From DASSUW01 sp963803335 (GTDB lineage: Bacteria; Actinomycetota; Thermoleophilia; Solirubrobacterales; Solirubrobacteraceae), in NCBI GenBank assembly GCA_963803335.1, contig CAWDME010000020.1, forward strand, positions 1 through 64,000: a DNA stretch of 64,000 nt, given 5' to 3'. Of this stretch, positions 25,181 to 33,944 are shown piece by piece (the stretch's first letter is position 1; every line of letters begins with the position of its first letter). The translations under genes and the position numbers were made by a program. The notes beneath the pieces are model-generated. The model was not told the DNA's origin. It was given only the letters and a program-made list of their open reading frames with translations, and made no database searches.

Positions 25181-25687
25181 ATGAGCACCTCAGTCGACAC
25201 CGATCAGCGCTCCCGCGAGGCGTCGGGAGCGCATCCGTACGGCCGCTACTTCGAGGAGTTCGACGTCGGCGCCGTCTACAAGCACTGGCCCGCCAAGACG
25301 GTGACCGAGGCGGACGACCACCTGTTCTGCCTGATCACCATGAACCACCACCCGCTGCACATCAACGACGTCTACGCGGCGGGCTCCCAGCAGGGCCGCA
25401 ACGTGGTTGTCGGCCCCTACGTGTACTCGCTGGCGCTCGGCATGAGCGTGTCCGACATCTCCGGCAAGGCGATCGCGAACCTCGCGACCGAGGAGCTGAG
25501 CCACCCCGCCCCGGTCTTCCACGGCGACACGCTGTTCGCCGAGACCGAGGTCCTCGAGGTCCGGGAGTCACGGTCCAAGCCCGATCGCGGGACGGTGAAG
25601 GTGCACACACGGGTGCTCAACCAGGACGGCGTCCTGGTTGCCGAGTTCAAACGCCTCGTGCTCGTGCCGAAGCGGCCCGACGCCTAG
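25181..25687 (+). CDS. MaoC-like mesaconyl-CoA hydratase
   Basis: A 168-residue hot-dog-fold protein. The hydratase segment is TMNHHPLHINDVYA. It has Asn55 where classical MaoC enzymes have the catalytic Asp, while His60 is kept. GKNVVVGP-like (QQGRNVVVGPYVYSLALG), VSDISGKAIANL and FHGDTLFAETEVLEV blocks are hallmarks of the hydratase encoded beside ccr/meaA/mcl in actinobacteria. The reaction would be mesaconyl-CoA to beta-methylmalyl-CoA, which the divergent lyase could then cleave. The 3' end overlaps a small minus-strand gene by 41 bases. Confidence 0.8.
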   Translation: MSTSVDTDQRSREASGAHPYGRYFEEFDVGAVYKHWPAKTVTEADDHLFCLITMNHHPLHINDVYAAGSQQGRNVVVGPYVYSLALGMSVSDISGKAIANLATEELSHPAPVFHGDTLFAETEVLEVRESRSKPDRGTVKVHTRVLNQDGVLVAEFKRLVLVPKRPDA

Positions 25688-25892
25688 CCGTAGGAGTGAG
25701 CTTGCGCCGCGTGGCGGCGACGAGGCGCGCGGTCGGACGGCGCAGCGCGAGCGCGATGCTGGCAACGACGGCGAGGCCGACCTCGAGGATCAGCGGCGTG
25801 GCGCTCGGGCCGGCGCCGGTCGCGGCCGAGGCGGGCGCCGACATGACCAGGACGGCGACGAAGGTGGCGGGGATGAGGGTGCGCGGGAACAT
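25647..25892 (-). CDS. Small secreted/membrane protein
   Basis: An 81-residue frame starting MFPRTLIPATFVAVLVMSAPASAA, a good signal peptide. A second hydrophobic segment follows (TPLILEVGLAVVASIALALRR) and then a strongly basic tail. It would be a small type I-like membrane protein with a cytosolic tail. No family is recognised. The last 41 bases overlap the convergent hydratase gene, which lowers confidence. The signal peptide and membrane segment make a chance frame less likely. Confidence 0.5.
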   Translation of the reverse strand: MFPRTLIPATFVAVLVMSAPASAATGAGPSATPLILEVGLAVVASIALALRRPTARLVAATRRKLTPTARRRAASARARGV

Positions 25893-25944
25893 GGCCGGCA
25901 GCGTCGCGCCCGCCGGTTGTCGAATCCTTGGCGCGAGCTTGGGG

Positions 25945-27048
25945 TCAGCCTTCGGCCGACTCGACGTCGCGCACTGCGATCGGCTGCGGCTCGCCGCTGC
26001 CGTGCCACAGGAAGCGCTGTTCGTACCAGTGCCGGCCGCGCCCGATGTGCTGCCAGCCGGCGGCCTCGAGCGCCTCGACGAGCCCGCGGACCCGAATCGC
26101 GAGGTCCGGCGTCGGCGGCTCGGGCTCGCCCATCAGCGCCCAACGGACCGGCGCCGACTCGCCCAGCGGGCGCCGCTTGTCGTCGCCCGGGCCGATGGCC
26201 ATCGCACGGAAGAAGGACTTGCGGTAGCCGGCCTTCCAGTCGAGCTCGCACGTCCACATCGCGTCGGCCTCCTCGGGCCAGGGCGCGGTGCGGGCGAAGC
26301 GGCGCGCCGGGCCGGCCGGCGGCGCCTGGGGCTCGGGCGCGTCGGCCGCGGGTTGCACGGATGCGAGCAGCGCCTCGGGGGCCTCGGCGAGCGGCGGGGC
26401 GGGCGGCGGATCGGCGGCCGTCTGCGCGCGCGGGACCTCCGGCGCGTCGGCGAGCGGGACGTCCGCGGCCGGCGCGGGCTTGCGGGCGGACGGGCGCGAG
26501 ACGAGGTGAAGGGGCGCCTCGCGCCGCGGCGGCGCGGCAGCAGGCGCTTTCCGGCGCGGCGGCGCGGGCGGCGGCTGCACCGGCGCGGCGGGCGGCTCGA
26601 CGACGCGCGGCGCCCGGGCGCGAGGCGCCGGCGGCTCCGGGGCCGGTTCGGGCGCGGGCGGCGCGAGCTCGACCGGCTGCGGTGCGGCGGCGACCGGTGC
26701 GGGCGGCTCGGGCGCCGGAGCCGGTGGCGGCTGCACGGCGGGCGGACGATCCTCGACCGGCGCGGACGCGGCGCGCAGGCGCTCGCGGCGCGCCAGCCGG
26801 CGGCGGCGGTGCACGTGCCCTCCCGACAGGCCGACGGCGAAGGCCAGGACTACTCCTCCGACCAGGATCGGCACCGGCAGGCCGTCGCCGGCCGCGGCCG
26901 GAGTGTGCGGCACGACGTTGTGCTCGGCGGTCGCCTGCGCCGCGCGGCTCTGCCGGTCCTGCTCGGCGAGCGCCGGGGCCGTCAGCGACATGACGTGGAC
27001 GCCGACGGCCAGCACGGCGACCACCGTCATTGCCAATACCAGGTACAT
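25945..27048 (-). CDS. Membrane-anchored protein with long Pro/Ala-rich linker
   Basis: A 367-residue protein. Two N-terminal hydrophobic segments (MYLVLAMTVVAVLAVGVHVM and LPVPILVGGVVLAFAVGL) are followed by a basic stretch HRRRRLARRERLR. A Pro/Ala-rich linker of about 150 residues leads to a compact C-terminal domain (about 255-367). That domain begins WTCELDWKAGYRKSFFRAMA and includes EALEAAGWQHIGRGRHWYEQRF. The C-terminal domain recurs in uncharacterised actinobacterial proteins. Function unknown. The linker would let the domain reach away from the membrane. Confidence 0.65.
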   Translation of the reverse strand: MYLVLAMTVVAVLAVGVHVMSLTAPALAEQDRQSRAAQATAEHNVVPHTPAAAGDGLPVPILVGGVVLAFAVGLSGGHVHRRRRLARRERLRAASAPVEDRPPAVQPPPAPAPEPPAPVAAAPQPVELAPPAPEPAPEPPAPRARAPRVVEPPAAPVQPPPAPPRRKAPAAAPPRREAPLHLVSRPSARKPAPAADVPLADAPEVPRAQTAADPPPAPPLAEAPEALLASVQPAADAPEPQAPPAGPARRFARTAPWPEEADAMWTCELDWKAGYRKSFFRAMAIGPGDDKRRPLGESAPVRWALMGEPEPPTPDLAIRVRGLVEALEAAGWQHIGRGRHWYEQRFLWHGSGEPQPIAVRDVESAEG

Positions 27049-27112
27049 CGAGTGCGTTCGCAGAAGACGGATGGTGTCCTAGGGATCATGCCTTGCGCCT
27101 AGACGTTCATCC

Positions 27113-27132
27113 AGTTCGGACTAGTTCGGACT
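27113..27132. repeat. Tandem 10-base repeat upstream of pckG
   Basis: AGTTCGGACT is repeated twice without a spacer (27113-27122 and 27123-27132), about 95 bases before the pckG start. Two copies spaced by one helical turn could be a regulator site. The junction contains GGACTAG, also present (inverted) in the dyad at 43828-43849. Confidence 0.4.
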
Positions 27133-27225
27133 GTTTCGTCGGGCTAACTGCTGAATCCCGACGCGCCCACCTGTGGCAAAGTCTTCTCATCTTCTCGTCA
27201 GACAATTGAGAGGCTGATCTAGACC

Positions 27226-29013
27226 GTGACCGTGGAAACCGACGCGCTGACGTCCAATCAGAAGCTTCTGAAATGGGTGGGGGAGGTGGCAGAGCTCACC
27301 CAGCCGGATGCGGTGTACTGGTGCGACGGGTCGCCCGAGGAGTACGACCGGATCGCCCAAGTGATGGTCGAGGCGGGCACGTTCGAGCGGCTCAACGACT
27401 TCAAGCGGCCGAACTCCTATCTGGCGCTCTCGGACCCGAGCGACGTCGCGCGCGTGGAGGACCGCACGTTCATCTGCTCCGAGAAGGAAGACGACGCCGG
27501 GCCGACCAACCACTGGCGCGACCCGGCCGAGATGCGCGAGCTGCTGACCGACCGCTTCCGCGGCAGCATGCGCGGCCACACGATGTACGTCGTGCCGTTC
27601 AGCATGGGGCCGATCGGCTCGCCGATGGCCGAGATCGGCGTCCAGCTCACCGACTCGCCCTACGTGGCGGTGTCGATGCGGATCATGACCCGCATGGGCA
27701 AGCAGGCGCTCGACGCGCTCGGCGACGACGGCGAGTTCGTGCCCTGCCTGCACTCGGTCGGCGCCCCCAACGACACGTCGGCGTGGCCGTGCAACGAGGA
27801 GAAGTACATCGTCCACTTCACCGAGACGCGCGAGATCTGGTCGTACGGCTCCGGGTACGGGGGCAACGCGCTGCTCGGCAAGAAGTGCCTGGCACTGCGC
27901 ATCGCCTCGGTGATGGCGCGCGACGAGGGCTGGCTCGCCGAGCACATGCTGATCATCAAGGTCACCTCGCCGGAGGGGCAGGTCAAGTACTTCACGGGGG
28001 CGTTCCCGAGCGCCTCGGGCAAGACGAACCTGTCGATGATGGTCCCGAGCCTCGAGGGCTGGAGGGTCGAGACGATCGGCGACGACATCGCGTGGATGAA
28101 GTTCGGCGACGACGGGCGCCTGTACGCCGTCAACCCCGAGGCCGGCTTCTTCGGCGTCGCGCCGAACACGAGCTACAAGACCAATCCGAACGCGATCCAC
28201 ACGGTCCGCGCGAACACGATCTTCACCAACTGCGCCAAGACCGACGACGGCGACATCTGGTGGGAGGGCGCCACGCCGACCGAGCCGTCGCACGCCATCG
28301 ACTGGAAGGGCAAGGACTGGTACCCGGCGCAGGACGTGCTCGCCGCGCACCCCAACTCCCGCTTCACGACCCCCGCTTCGCAGTGCCCGTCGATCGCGCC
28401 CGAGTGGGAGGACCCCGAAGGCGTGCCGATCGACGCGTTCCTGTTCGGCGGCCGGCGGGCGACCGTGGTGCCGCTCGTGCGCGAGGCCTTCGACTGGGAG
28501 CACGGCGTCTTCCTCGGCGCCACGATGAGCGCGGAGACGACGGCGGCGGCCGCCGGCAACGTCGGCGAGCTGCGCTTCGACCCGATGGCGATGCTGCCGT
28601 TCTGCGGCTACAACATGGCCGACTACTTCGCCCACTGGCTCAAGCTCGGCGCGTCCGACGGCGCGCAGATGCCCGGCATCTTCTACGTCAACTGGTTCCG
28701 CAAGGACGACGCCGGCAAGTTCCTGTGGCCCGGCTTCGGCGACAACGCGCGCGTGCTCAAGTGGATCTTCCGCCGGCTCGACGGCGAGGCGGACGCCCAC
28801 GAGACGCCGACGGGCTTGGTGCCGCGGCCCGGGGACCTCGACACCGAGGGGCTCGACCTCGCGCCGGAGAAGCTCGAGGAGCTGCTGTCTGTCGACGAGA
28901 GCCTCCTGCGCGACGAGCTCGAGCAGGTGCGCGAGCACCTGGCGAAGTTCGGCGATCGGCTGCCGGCCGAGATCCGCTCGCAGTTCGAGGCGCTGGAGGG
29001 GCGCCTGGCATAG
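27226..29013 (+). CDS. pckG: Phosphoenolpyruvate carboxykinase (GTP)
   Basis: A 595-residue GTP-type PEPCK, the usual length. It converts oxaloacetate plus GTP to PEP, CO2 and GDP in gluconeogenesis. YGSGYGGNALLGKKC is the active-site R-loop, and the nucleotide P-loop is FPSASGKTNLSMM. The P-loop has Ser264 where almost all family members have the hyper-reactive Cys (FPSACGKTN). The start is GTG at 27226, with GAGAGG about 17 bases upstream. The glutamate dehydrogenase gene begins 13 bases after its stop, so amino-acid carbon can be channelled to PEP. Confidence 0.95.
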   Translation: MTVETDALTSNQKLLKWVGEVAELTQPDAVYWCDGSPEEYDRIAQVMVEAGTFERLNDFKRPNSYLALSDPSDVARVEDRTFICSEKEDDAGPTNHWRDPAEMRELLTDRFRGSMRGHTMYVVPFSMGPIGSPMAEIGVQLTDSPYVAVSMRIMTRMGKQALDALGDDGEFVPCLHSVGAPNDTSAWPCNEEKYIVHFTETREIWSYGSGYGGNALLGKKCLALRIASVMARDEGWLAEHMLIIKVTSPEGQVKYFTGAFPSASGKTNLSMMVPSLEGWRVETIGDDIAWMKFGDDGRLYAVNPEAGFFGVAPNTSYKTNPNAIHTVRANTIFTNCAKTDDGDIWWEGATPTEPSHAIDWKGKDWYPAQDVLAAHPNSRFTTPASQCPSIAPEWEDPEGVPIDAFLFGGRRATVVPLVREAFDWEHGVFLGATMSAETTAAAAGNVGELRFDPMAMLPFCGYNMADYFAHWLKLGASDGAQMPGIFYVNWFRKDDAGKFLWPGFGDNARVLKWIFRRLDGEADAHETPTGLVPRPGDLDTEGLDLAPEKLEELLSVDESLLRDELEQVREHLAKFGDRLPAEIRSQFEALEGRLA

Positions 29014-29016
29014 GCT
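29011..29016 (+). promoter_or_regulatory. Candidate -10 (TAGGCT) overlapping the pckG stop
   Basis: TAGGCT begins with the TAG stop of pckG and ends 10 bases before the GTG of the glutamate dehydrogenase gene (29027). There is no ribosome-binding sequence in the gap, so the second gene may be expressed from its own leaderless transcript. Confidence 0.4.
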
Positions 29017-29026
29017 TCGAGGTGCC

Positions 29027-32000
29027 GTGAGCCTCGCGGAGGAGACCGAGGCCGGCGAATCCCCCGCCGGCCGACTGCAGGAGCTGATCGACGAACGCGT
29101 ACCGGCCGAGCAGGCGCCGGCTGTCGGTGCCTTCGCGCGCGCCTACCTGCGCCGCCTGTCCGGCGACGCGTCCGCGGGCATCACGCCCGAGGACCTGCTC
29201 GCCGAGGTGCTGAGCGTCTTCGCGTTCGCGTCCGAGCGCGGCGACGAGCCGGTCGCCGTGCGCGCGTTCAACCCGACGCGCGAGAAGGACGGCTACGAGC
29301 CGCTCGGCTCGGTCCTGGAGACCAACAGCGACGACTATCCGTTCCTCGTCGACTCGGTCTCCGGCGAGCTCGAGCATCGCGGCCTCGCCGTCACGCGGCT
29401 GCTGCACCCGATCATCGGCATCGAGCGCGACGCCGACGGCCACATCACCCGCTGCGGTCTCGCGCGCGAGGCGCCGCGCCGCGAGTCGGTCATGCACTTC
29501 GACCTCGCGCGGCGGCTCGATGACGCCGAGCTGGCCGGCCTGGCGTCGGCGGTGGCGGACATCCTCTTCGCCGTCCGCAAGGTCGTCGCCGACTTCGACG
29601 CGATGACCGAGCGGGTCGACGACATGATCACCGCGGCCCGCGCGGGCACAGCGCGCTACCCGCGTGACGAGGTGCACGAGGTCGCCGACTTCCTCGCGTG
29701 GCTGCTCAAGGGCAACTTCGTGATGCTCGGCGCGCGTGAGTACGACTTCTCCGACGGTGTGATCCACGTCGTCGAAGGCTCGGGGCTCGGGATCCTGCGC
29801 GACGAGAAGCGGTCGCAGTTCCGCGACGGGATGCCGCTGTCAGAGCTGCCCGAGGCGGTGCGCAATCGCGTCGTCGGCGGCGACCTGCTGATCGTCGCCA
29901 AGACCAACGCGATCTCGCCCGTGCACCGCCACGACCGGATGGACTACGTCGGCGTGCGCCGCGTCTCGCGCGACGGCGAGATCGTCGGCGAGCTGCGCCT
30001 GCTCGGCCTGTTCACCTCGAAGGCGTTCGCGGAGCGCGCGTCGGAGACGCCGCTGCTGCACCGCAAGCTGCGCCAGGCGCTCGACGCCGAGGACCTGATC
30101 GAGGGCTCGCACGACTACAAGGCCGCTGTCGCGCTGTTCGACTCGTTCCCGAAGGAGGAGCTGTTCGACGCGCCGGTCGACGATGTGCGCCGCGCCGTGG
30201 TCGCGCTCACCGGGCTCGAGGGCTCCGACCGCGTGCGGCTGCTCGGGCGCCGCGATGCCGATGGCCGCAGCGCCTCGCTGATCCTCTCGCTGCCGCGCTC
30301 GCGTTACAGCGCGCCGCTCGTGGCGAAGATGACCAAGCTGCTGCGGCGCCGCTACGGGACGCCGGAGATCGCCGCGCACCACGTGCTCGACGAAGGCGAC
30401 CGCGTGCGCGTGCACTTCTTCGTCCACTCGGCGGACGGTCTCCCGGAGGTGCCGGGGCGCGAGCTCGAGGCCGAGGCGATCGCGCTCGCTCGCACGTGGG
30501 ACGACGAGCTGGCCGAGGAGCTCGCCGATCAGCCCGGGTTGTTCCACACCTGGGCCGCGTGCTTCCCGGAGCACTACAAGGGCTACACGACGCCCCAGCT
30601 GGCGGCGATCGACGTCGCCTGCTTCGCCCGCCTGGAGGCGGGCGAGTCGTTCGTGGTCAGCCTGCACGCGCTGGGCGAGGACCGGCCGACGCGGATCGCG
30701 CTCTACAAGCGCGATGCCAAGATCGAGCTCTCGCGCGCGATGCCGATGCTCGAGGACCTCGGGCTGCGCGTGATCGAGGAGATCTCGACGCGCCTGCTCG
30801 TCGACGACGGGATGTGGGTGCAGGAGTTCCGGGTCCTCGGGCCGGGCGAGCGGCCGCTCGACCTCACCGACGTCGGCGACCGCGTGGCCGAGGCGATCGC
30901 GGCGGTCTATCGCGGCGACAGCGAATCGGATCCGTTGAACCGGCTTGTCATCACCGCCGGGCTCGATCGCTCGCAGGTCGCGATCCTGCGCGCCTACCGC
31001 AAGTACCGCCAGCGGATCGGCTCGCGCTTCACCGAGAGCTATCAGAACGACGTGCTGGCGGCGAACTCGGTGATCACCGCCAAGCTCGTCCGCTACTTCG
31101 AGCTGCGCTTTGACCCGGCGGTGGAGACCGACCTCGACGCCGAGCGCGCGCTGCGCGACGAGATCCTCGCCGACCTCGAGGAGGTCACGTCGATCGACCA
31201 CGACCGCATCCTGCGCAACCAGCTCGGGGCGATCGACGCCACGCTGCGCACCAGCGCCTACAAGGAAGGCCGCGGCGCCACGGCGTTCAAGCTGCGGTCG
31301 GCCGACGTGCCGGCGATCCCGCAGCCCGCCCCGGCGTTCGAGATCTACGTCTACGCGGCCGACATGGAGGGGATCCACCTGCGCGGCGGCGCGATCGCCC
31401 GCGGCGGCATCCGCTTCTCCGATCGCATGGACTACCGCACCGAGGTCTACGGCCTCATGCGGGCGCAGCTGACCAAGAACGCGATCATCGTGCCCGCCGG
31501 CGCCAAGGGCGGCTTCATCGTCAAGCGCTCCCCGATCGACAAGGCAGCGATCGAGGAGTCGTACGTCACCTACATCAGGTCACTGCTCGACGTCACGGAC
31601 AACCTGGTCGACGGCGAGGTCGTGCGCCCGCAGGGCGTGCGCGTGCGCGACGACGACGACACGTACCTGGTCGTGGCGGCCGACAAGGGCACGGCGACGT
31701 TCTCGGACATCGCCAACGGCGTCGCCGCCGAGTACGACTTCTGGCTCGACGACGCGTTCGCGTCCGGGGGCTCGGTCGGCTACGACCACAAGAAGCTCGG
31801 GATCACCGCGCGCGGCGCCTGGGAGTCGGTCAAGCGCCACTTCCGCGAGCTCGGCGTCGACGTGTCGCAGGACGAGTTCACGGCCGTCGGGATCGGCGAC
31901 ATGTCCGGCGACGTGTTCGGCAACGGGATGCTGCTCTCGAAGTCGATGAAGCTGCTGGCGGCGTACGACCACCGGCACGTGTTCATCGACCCCGACCCGG

Positions 32001-33772
32001 ATCCGGCGGCGTCATGGGAGGAGCGCAAGCGGCTGTTCGACATGCCCGGCTCCTCCTGGGACGACTACTCGCGCGACGTGTTGTCCGAGGGCGGCGGCGT
32101 GTACCGGCGCGACGCCAAGTGGGCAGAGCTCTCCGACCGCGCGCGCGAGCTGCTGGGGTTGGCCGACGAGCGGCTGGCGCCCAACGAGGTCATCCGCGCG
32201 ATCCTGCGCGCGCCGGTCGACCTGCTGTGGAACGGCGGCATCGGGACCGTTGTCAAGGCGTCCGCGGAGAGCGACGCGGACGCTCACGACCGCGCGAGCG
32301 ACGCGATCCGCGTCGACGCCCGCGACCTGCGCTGCCGCGTGGTGGGGGAGGGCGGCAACCTCGGCTTCACGCGCCGCTCGCGGGTCGAGTACTCGGTCGG
32401 CGGCGGGCGCATCTACGCGGACTTCATCGACAACTCCGCCGGGGTGGACTGCTCCGATCACGAGGTCAACCTGAAGATCCTGCTGGGGCTCGCCGAGCGG
32501 CACGGTGAGATGACGCGAGCGGAGCGCGACGAGCTGCTGGAGGCGGTCACCGAGGACGTCGTCCAGCACGTCCTCTACGACTCGTTCCTGCAGGCGCAGA
32601 TCCTCGCCCAGGAGGTCGACCGCTCGGCCGGGCGGATGTTCGCCTACGAGGACCTGATCGGGCTGCTCGAGACTGAGAACCAGCCACCCCTGCTGGACCG
32701 GGCGAGCGAGAACCTGCCCGGCAACGACGAGCTGACCGAGCGGCGGCGGTCGGGCCGCGGGCTCGAGCGGCCGGAGCTGGCGATCCTGCTCGCCTACGCC
32801 AAGCGCTGGGTGGCACGGTCACTGGAGGCGAGCGGCTACGCGAGCGACCCGTGGTTCGAGCGCGACCTGCGCTCCTACTTCCCGGCCGCCGTGGTCGAGC
32901 GCTGCGGGCACCTTCTGGGCGAGCATCAGCTGCGGACCCAGCTGATCTGCATGATCAACGCCAACGCGGCGGTCAACGCGCTCGGGCCGACGTTCGTGTC
33001 GTCGCTCGTCGCCGAGCGCGGCGCCGAGGTCGGCGAGGTCGTGCGCGCGTTCCGGATCGCGGTCGAGGTGACCGGCGCGGACGCGCTGTGGGAGGCGATC
33101 GAGCAGCTCGACGGCACCGACCGGGCCGCGCAGATGGAGTTGCTCGGCGGGGTCGATGCGCTCGTCGAGTCGTTCGCGCGCTGGTATCTGACCTGGGCGC
33201 CGGGCGCGGCGCTGGCGGCGACGATCGATGCGGGGCGCGACGGTTTCCAGCGGCTGACGGCGATCCTGCCCACCCTCGGCACCGACGAGCGGCGCCGCGC
33301 CCGCGCCGAGACCGCCGAGCGGCTGGTGGGCGACGGCGTGCCCAGGGAGGTCGCCACGGCGCACTCGCTGCGCGCCGAGCTCGTCCACGCGCCGGACATG
33401 GTGTTCGTCGCGGCCTCGACCGAGCGCACGATCGAGGACGTCGCGCGCATCTTCTTCACGCTGGGCGGCGAACTGCGGCTGGACTGGATGGAGCGCGAGC
33501 TCGGCCGCGTGCGCTCGGCCACGCGGATGCAGCGCTGGGCGCTCACCGCCGTGCGCGAGGACGCCTTCAAGGCGCGCCGCGAGCTCGCCGAGTCCGCGCT
33601 GCGCGGCTCGCAGGGCGCGGACCCGGTCGTCGCCTGCGAGCGCTTCCTGCACGACCACGCTTCCGGCGCCCGCCGGCTCGACACCTTCCTGCGCGCTCTG
33701 GCCCGGGAGGGCGAGCCGGATCTGGCGGGCTTGGCGCTGGCCGTGCGCCAGCTCGGGAAGTTGGTCGACTAG
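29027..33772 (+). CDS. gdh: Large NAD-dependent glutamate dehydrogenase
   Basis: A 1581-residue protein of the GDH-180 (L-GDH) class. The N-terminal half holds ACT-like regulatory regions. The catalytic core is RGGIRFSDRMDYRTEVYGLM, then QLTKNAIIVPAGAKGGF with the catalytic Lys, and GDMSGDVFGNGM in the Rossmann part. It deaminates glutamate to 2-oxoglutarate with NAD+, a catabolic role. Its position after pckG fits growth on amino acids or on glutamate released by the gamma-glutamyl amine pathway. The start is GTG at 29027. Confidence 0.95.
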   Translation: MSLAEETEAGESPAGRLQELIDERVPAEQAPAVGAFARAYLRRLSGDASAGITPEDLLAEVLSVFAFASERGDEPVAVRAFNPTREKDGYEPLGSVLETNSDDYPFLVDSVSGELEHRGLAVTRLLHPIIGIERDADGHITRCGLAREAPRRESVMHFDLARRLDDAELAGLASAVADILFAVRKVVADFDAMTERVDDMITAARAGTARYPRDEVHEVADFLAWLLKGNFVMLGAREYDFSDGVIHVVEGSGLGILRDEKRSQFRDGMPLSELPEAVRNRVVGGDLLIVAKTNAISPVHRHDRMDYVGVRRVSRDGEIVGELRLLGLFTSKAFAERASETPLLHRKLRQALDAEDLIEGSHDYKAAVALFDSFPKEELFDAPVDDVRRAVVALTGLEGSDRVRLLGRRDADGRSASLILSLPRSRYSAPLVAKMTKLLRRRYGTPEIAAHHVLDEGDRVRVHFFVHSADGLPEVPGRELEAEAIALARTWDDELAEELADQPGLFHTWAACFPEHYKGYTTPQLAAIDVACFARLEAGESFVVSLHALGEDRPTRIALYKRDAKIELSRAMPMLEDLGLRVIEEISTRLLVDDGMWVQEFRVLGPGERPLDLTDVGDRVAEAIAAVYRGDSESDPLNRLVITAGLDRSQVAILRAYRKYRQRIGSRFTESYQNDVLAANSVITAKLVRYFELRFDPAVETDLDAERALRDEILADLEEVTSIDHDRILRNQLGAIDATLRTSAYKEGRGATAFKLRSADVPAIPQPAPAFEIYVYAADMEGIHLRGGAIARGGIRFSDRMDYRTEVYGLMRAQLTKNAIIVPAGAKGGFIVKRSPIDKAAIEESYVTYIRSLLDVTDNLVDGEVVRPQGVRVRDDDDTYLVVAADKGTATFSDIANGVAAEYDFWLDDAFASGGSVGYDHKKLGITARGAWESVKRHFRELGVDVSQDEFTAVGIGDMSGDVFGNGMLLSKSMKLLAAYDHRHVFIDPDPDPAASWEERKRLFDMPGSSWDDYSRDVLSEGGGVYRRDAKWAELSDRARELLGLADERLAPNEVIRAILRAPVDLLWNGGIGTVVKASAESDADAHDRASDAIRVDARDLRCRVVGEGGNLGFTRRSRVEYSVGGGRIYADFIDNSAGVDCSDHEVNLKILLGLAERHGEMTRAERDELLEAVTEDVVQHVLYDSFLQAQILAQEVDRSAGRMFAYEDLIGLLETENQPPLLDRASENLPGNDELTERRRSGRGLERPELAILLAYAKRWVARSLEASGYASDPWFERDLRSYFPAAVVERCGHLLGEHQLRTQLICMINANAAVNALGPTFVSSLVAERGAEVGEVVRAFRIAVEVTGADALWEAIEQLDGTDRAAQMELLGGVDALVESFARWYLTWAPGAALAATIDAGRDGFQRLTAILPTLGTDERRRARAETAERLVGDGVPREVATAHSLRAELVHAPDMVFVAASTERTIEDVARIFFTLGGELRLDWMERELGRVRSATRMQRWALTAVREDAFKARRELAESALRGSQGADPVVACERFLHDHASGARRLDTFLRALAREGEPDLAGLALAVRQLGKLVD

Positions 33773-33786
33773 CGCTTGTTGTTGGC

Positions 33787-33805
33787 GGAGGGCGCCGCGC
33801 CCTCC
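33787..33805 (+). terminator. Hairpin terminator after glutamate dehydrogenase
   Basis: GGAGGGCG (33787-33794) pairs perfectly with CGCCCTCC (33798-33805) across a CCG loop, 15 bases after the stop codon. There is no T-tract, as is common in high-GC genomes. Confidence 0.6.
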
Positions 33806-33901
33806 ACCCGCTCGGCGTTGTCGGCTGTCGGGCGTCTTCTCTTTGTGAGCGCTCCGCAGGGGGTCTCTGCGGGAGGCCACCAGGGTTGCTCCTTGGGCCG
33901 C

Positions 33902-33944
33902 GCGCGCGAATCGCGGTCAGAGGGTTGGACCGCGATTCACGCGC
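33902..33944. repeat. Long inverted repeat, 17-base arms
   Basis: The left arm (33902-33918) and right arm (33928-33944) match at 16 of 17 positions around a 9-base loop; the inner 11 bases (GAATCGCGGTC) are exact. It is the strongest hairpin in the window and lies in no gene. Confidence 0.6.

Noticed and set aside
27187..28938. A 583-residue minus-strand frame opposite pckG
   Set aside because: Antisense shadow of a highly conserved enzyme; composition is typical of third-position GC artefact.
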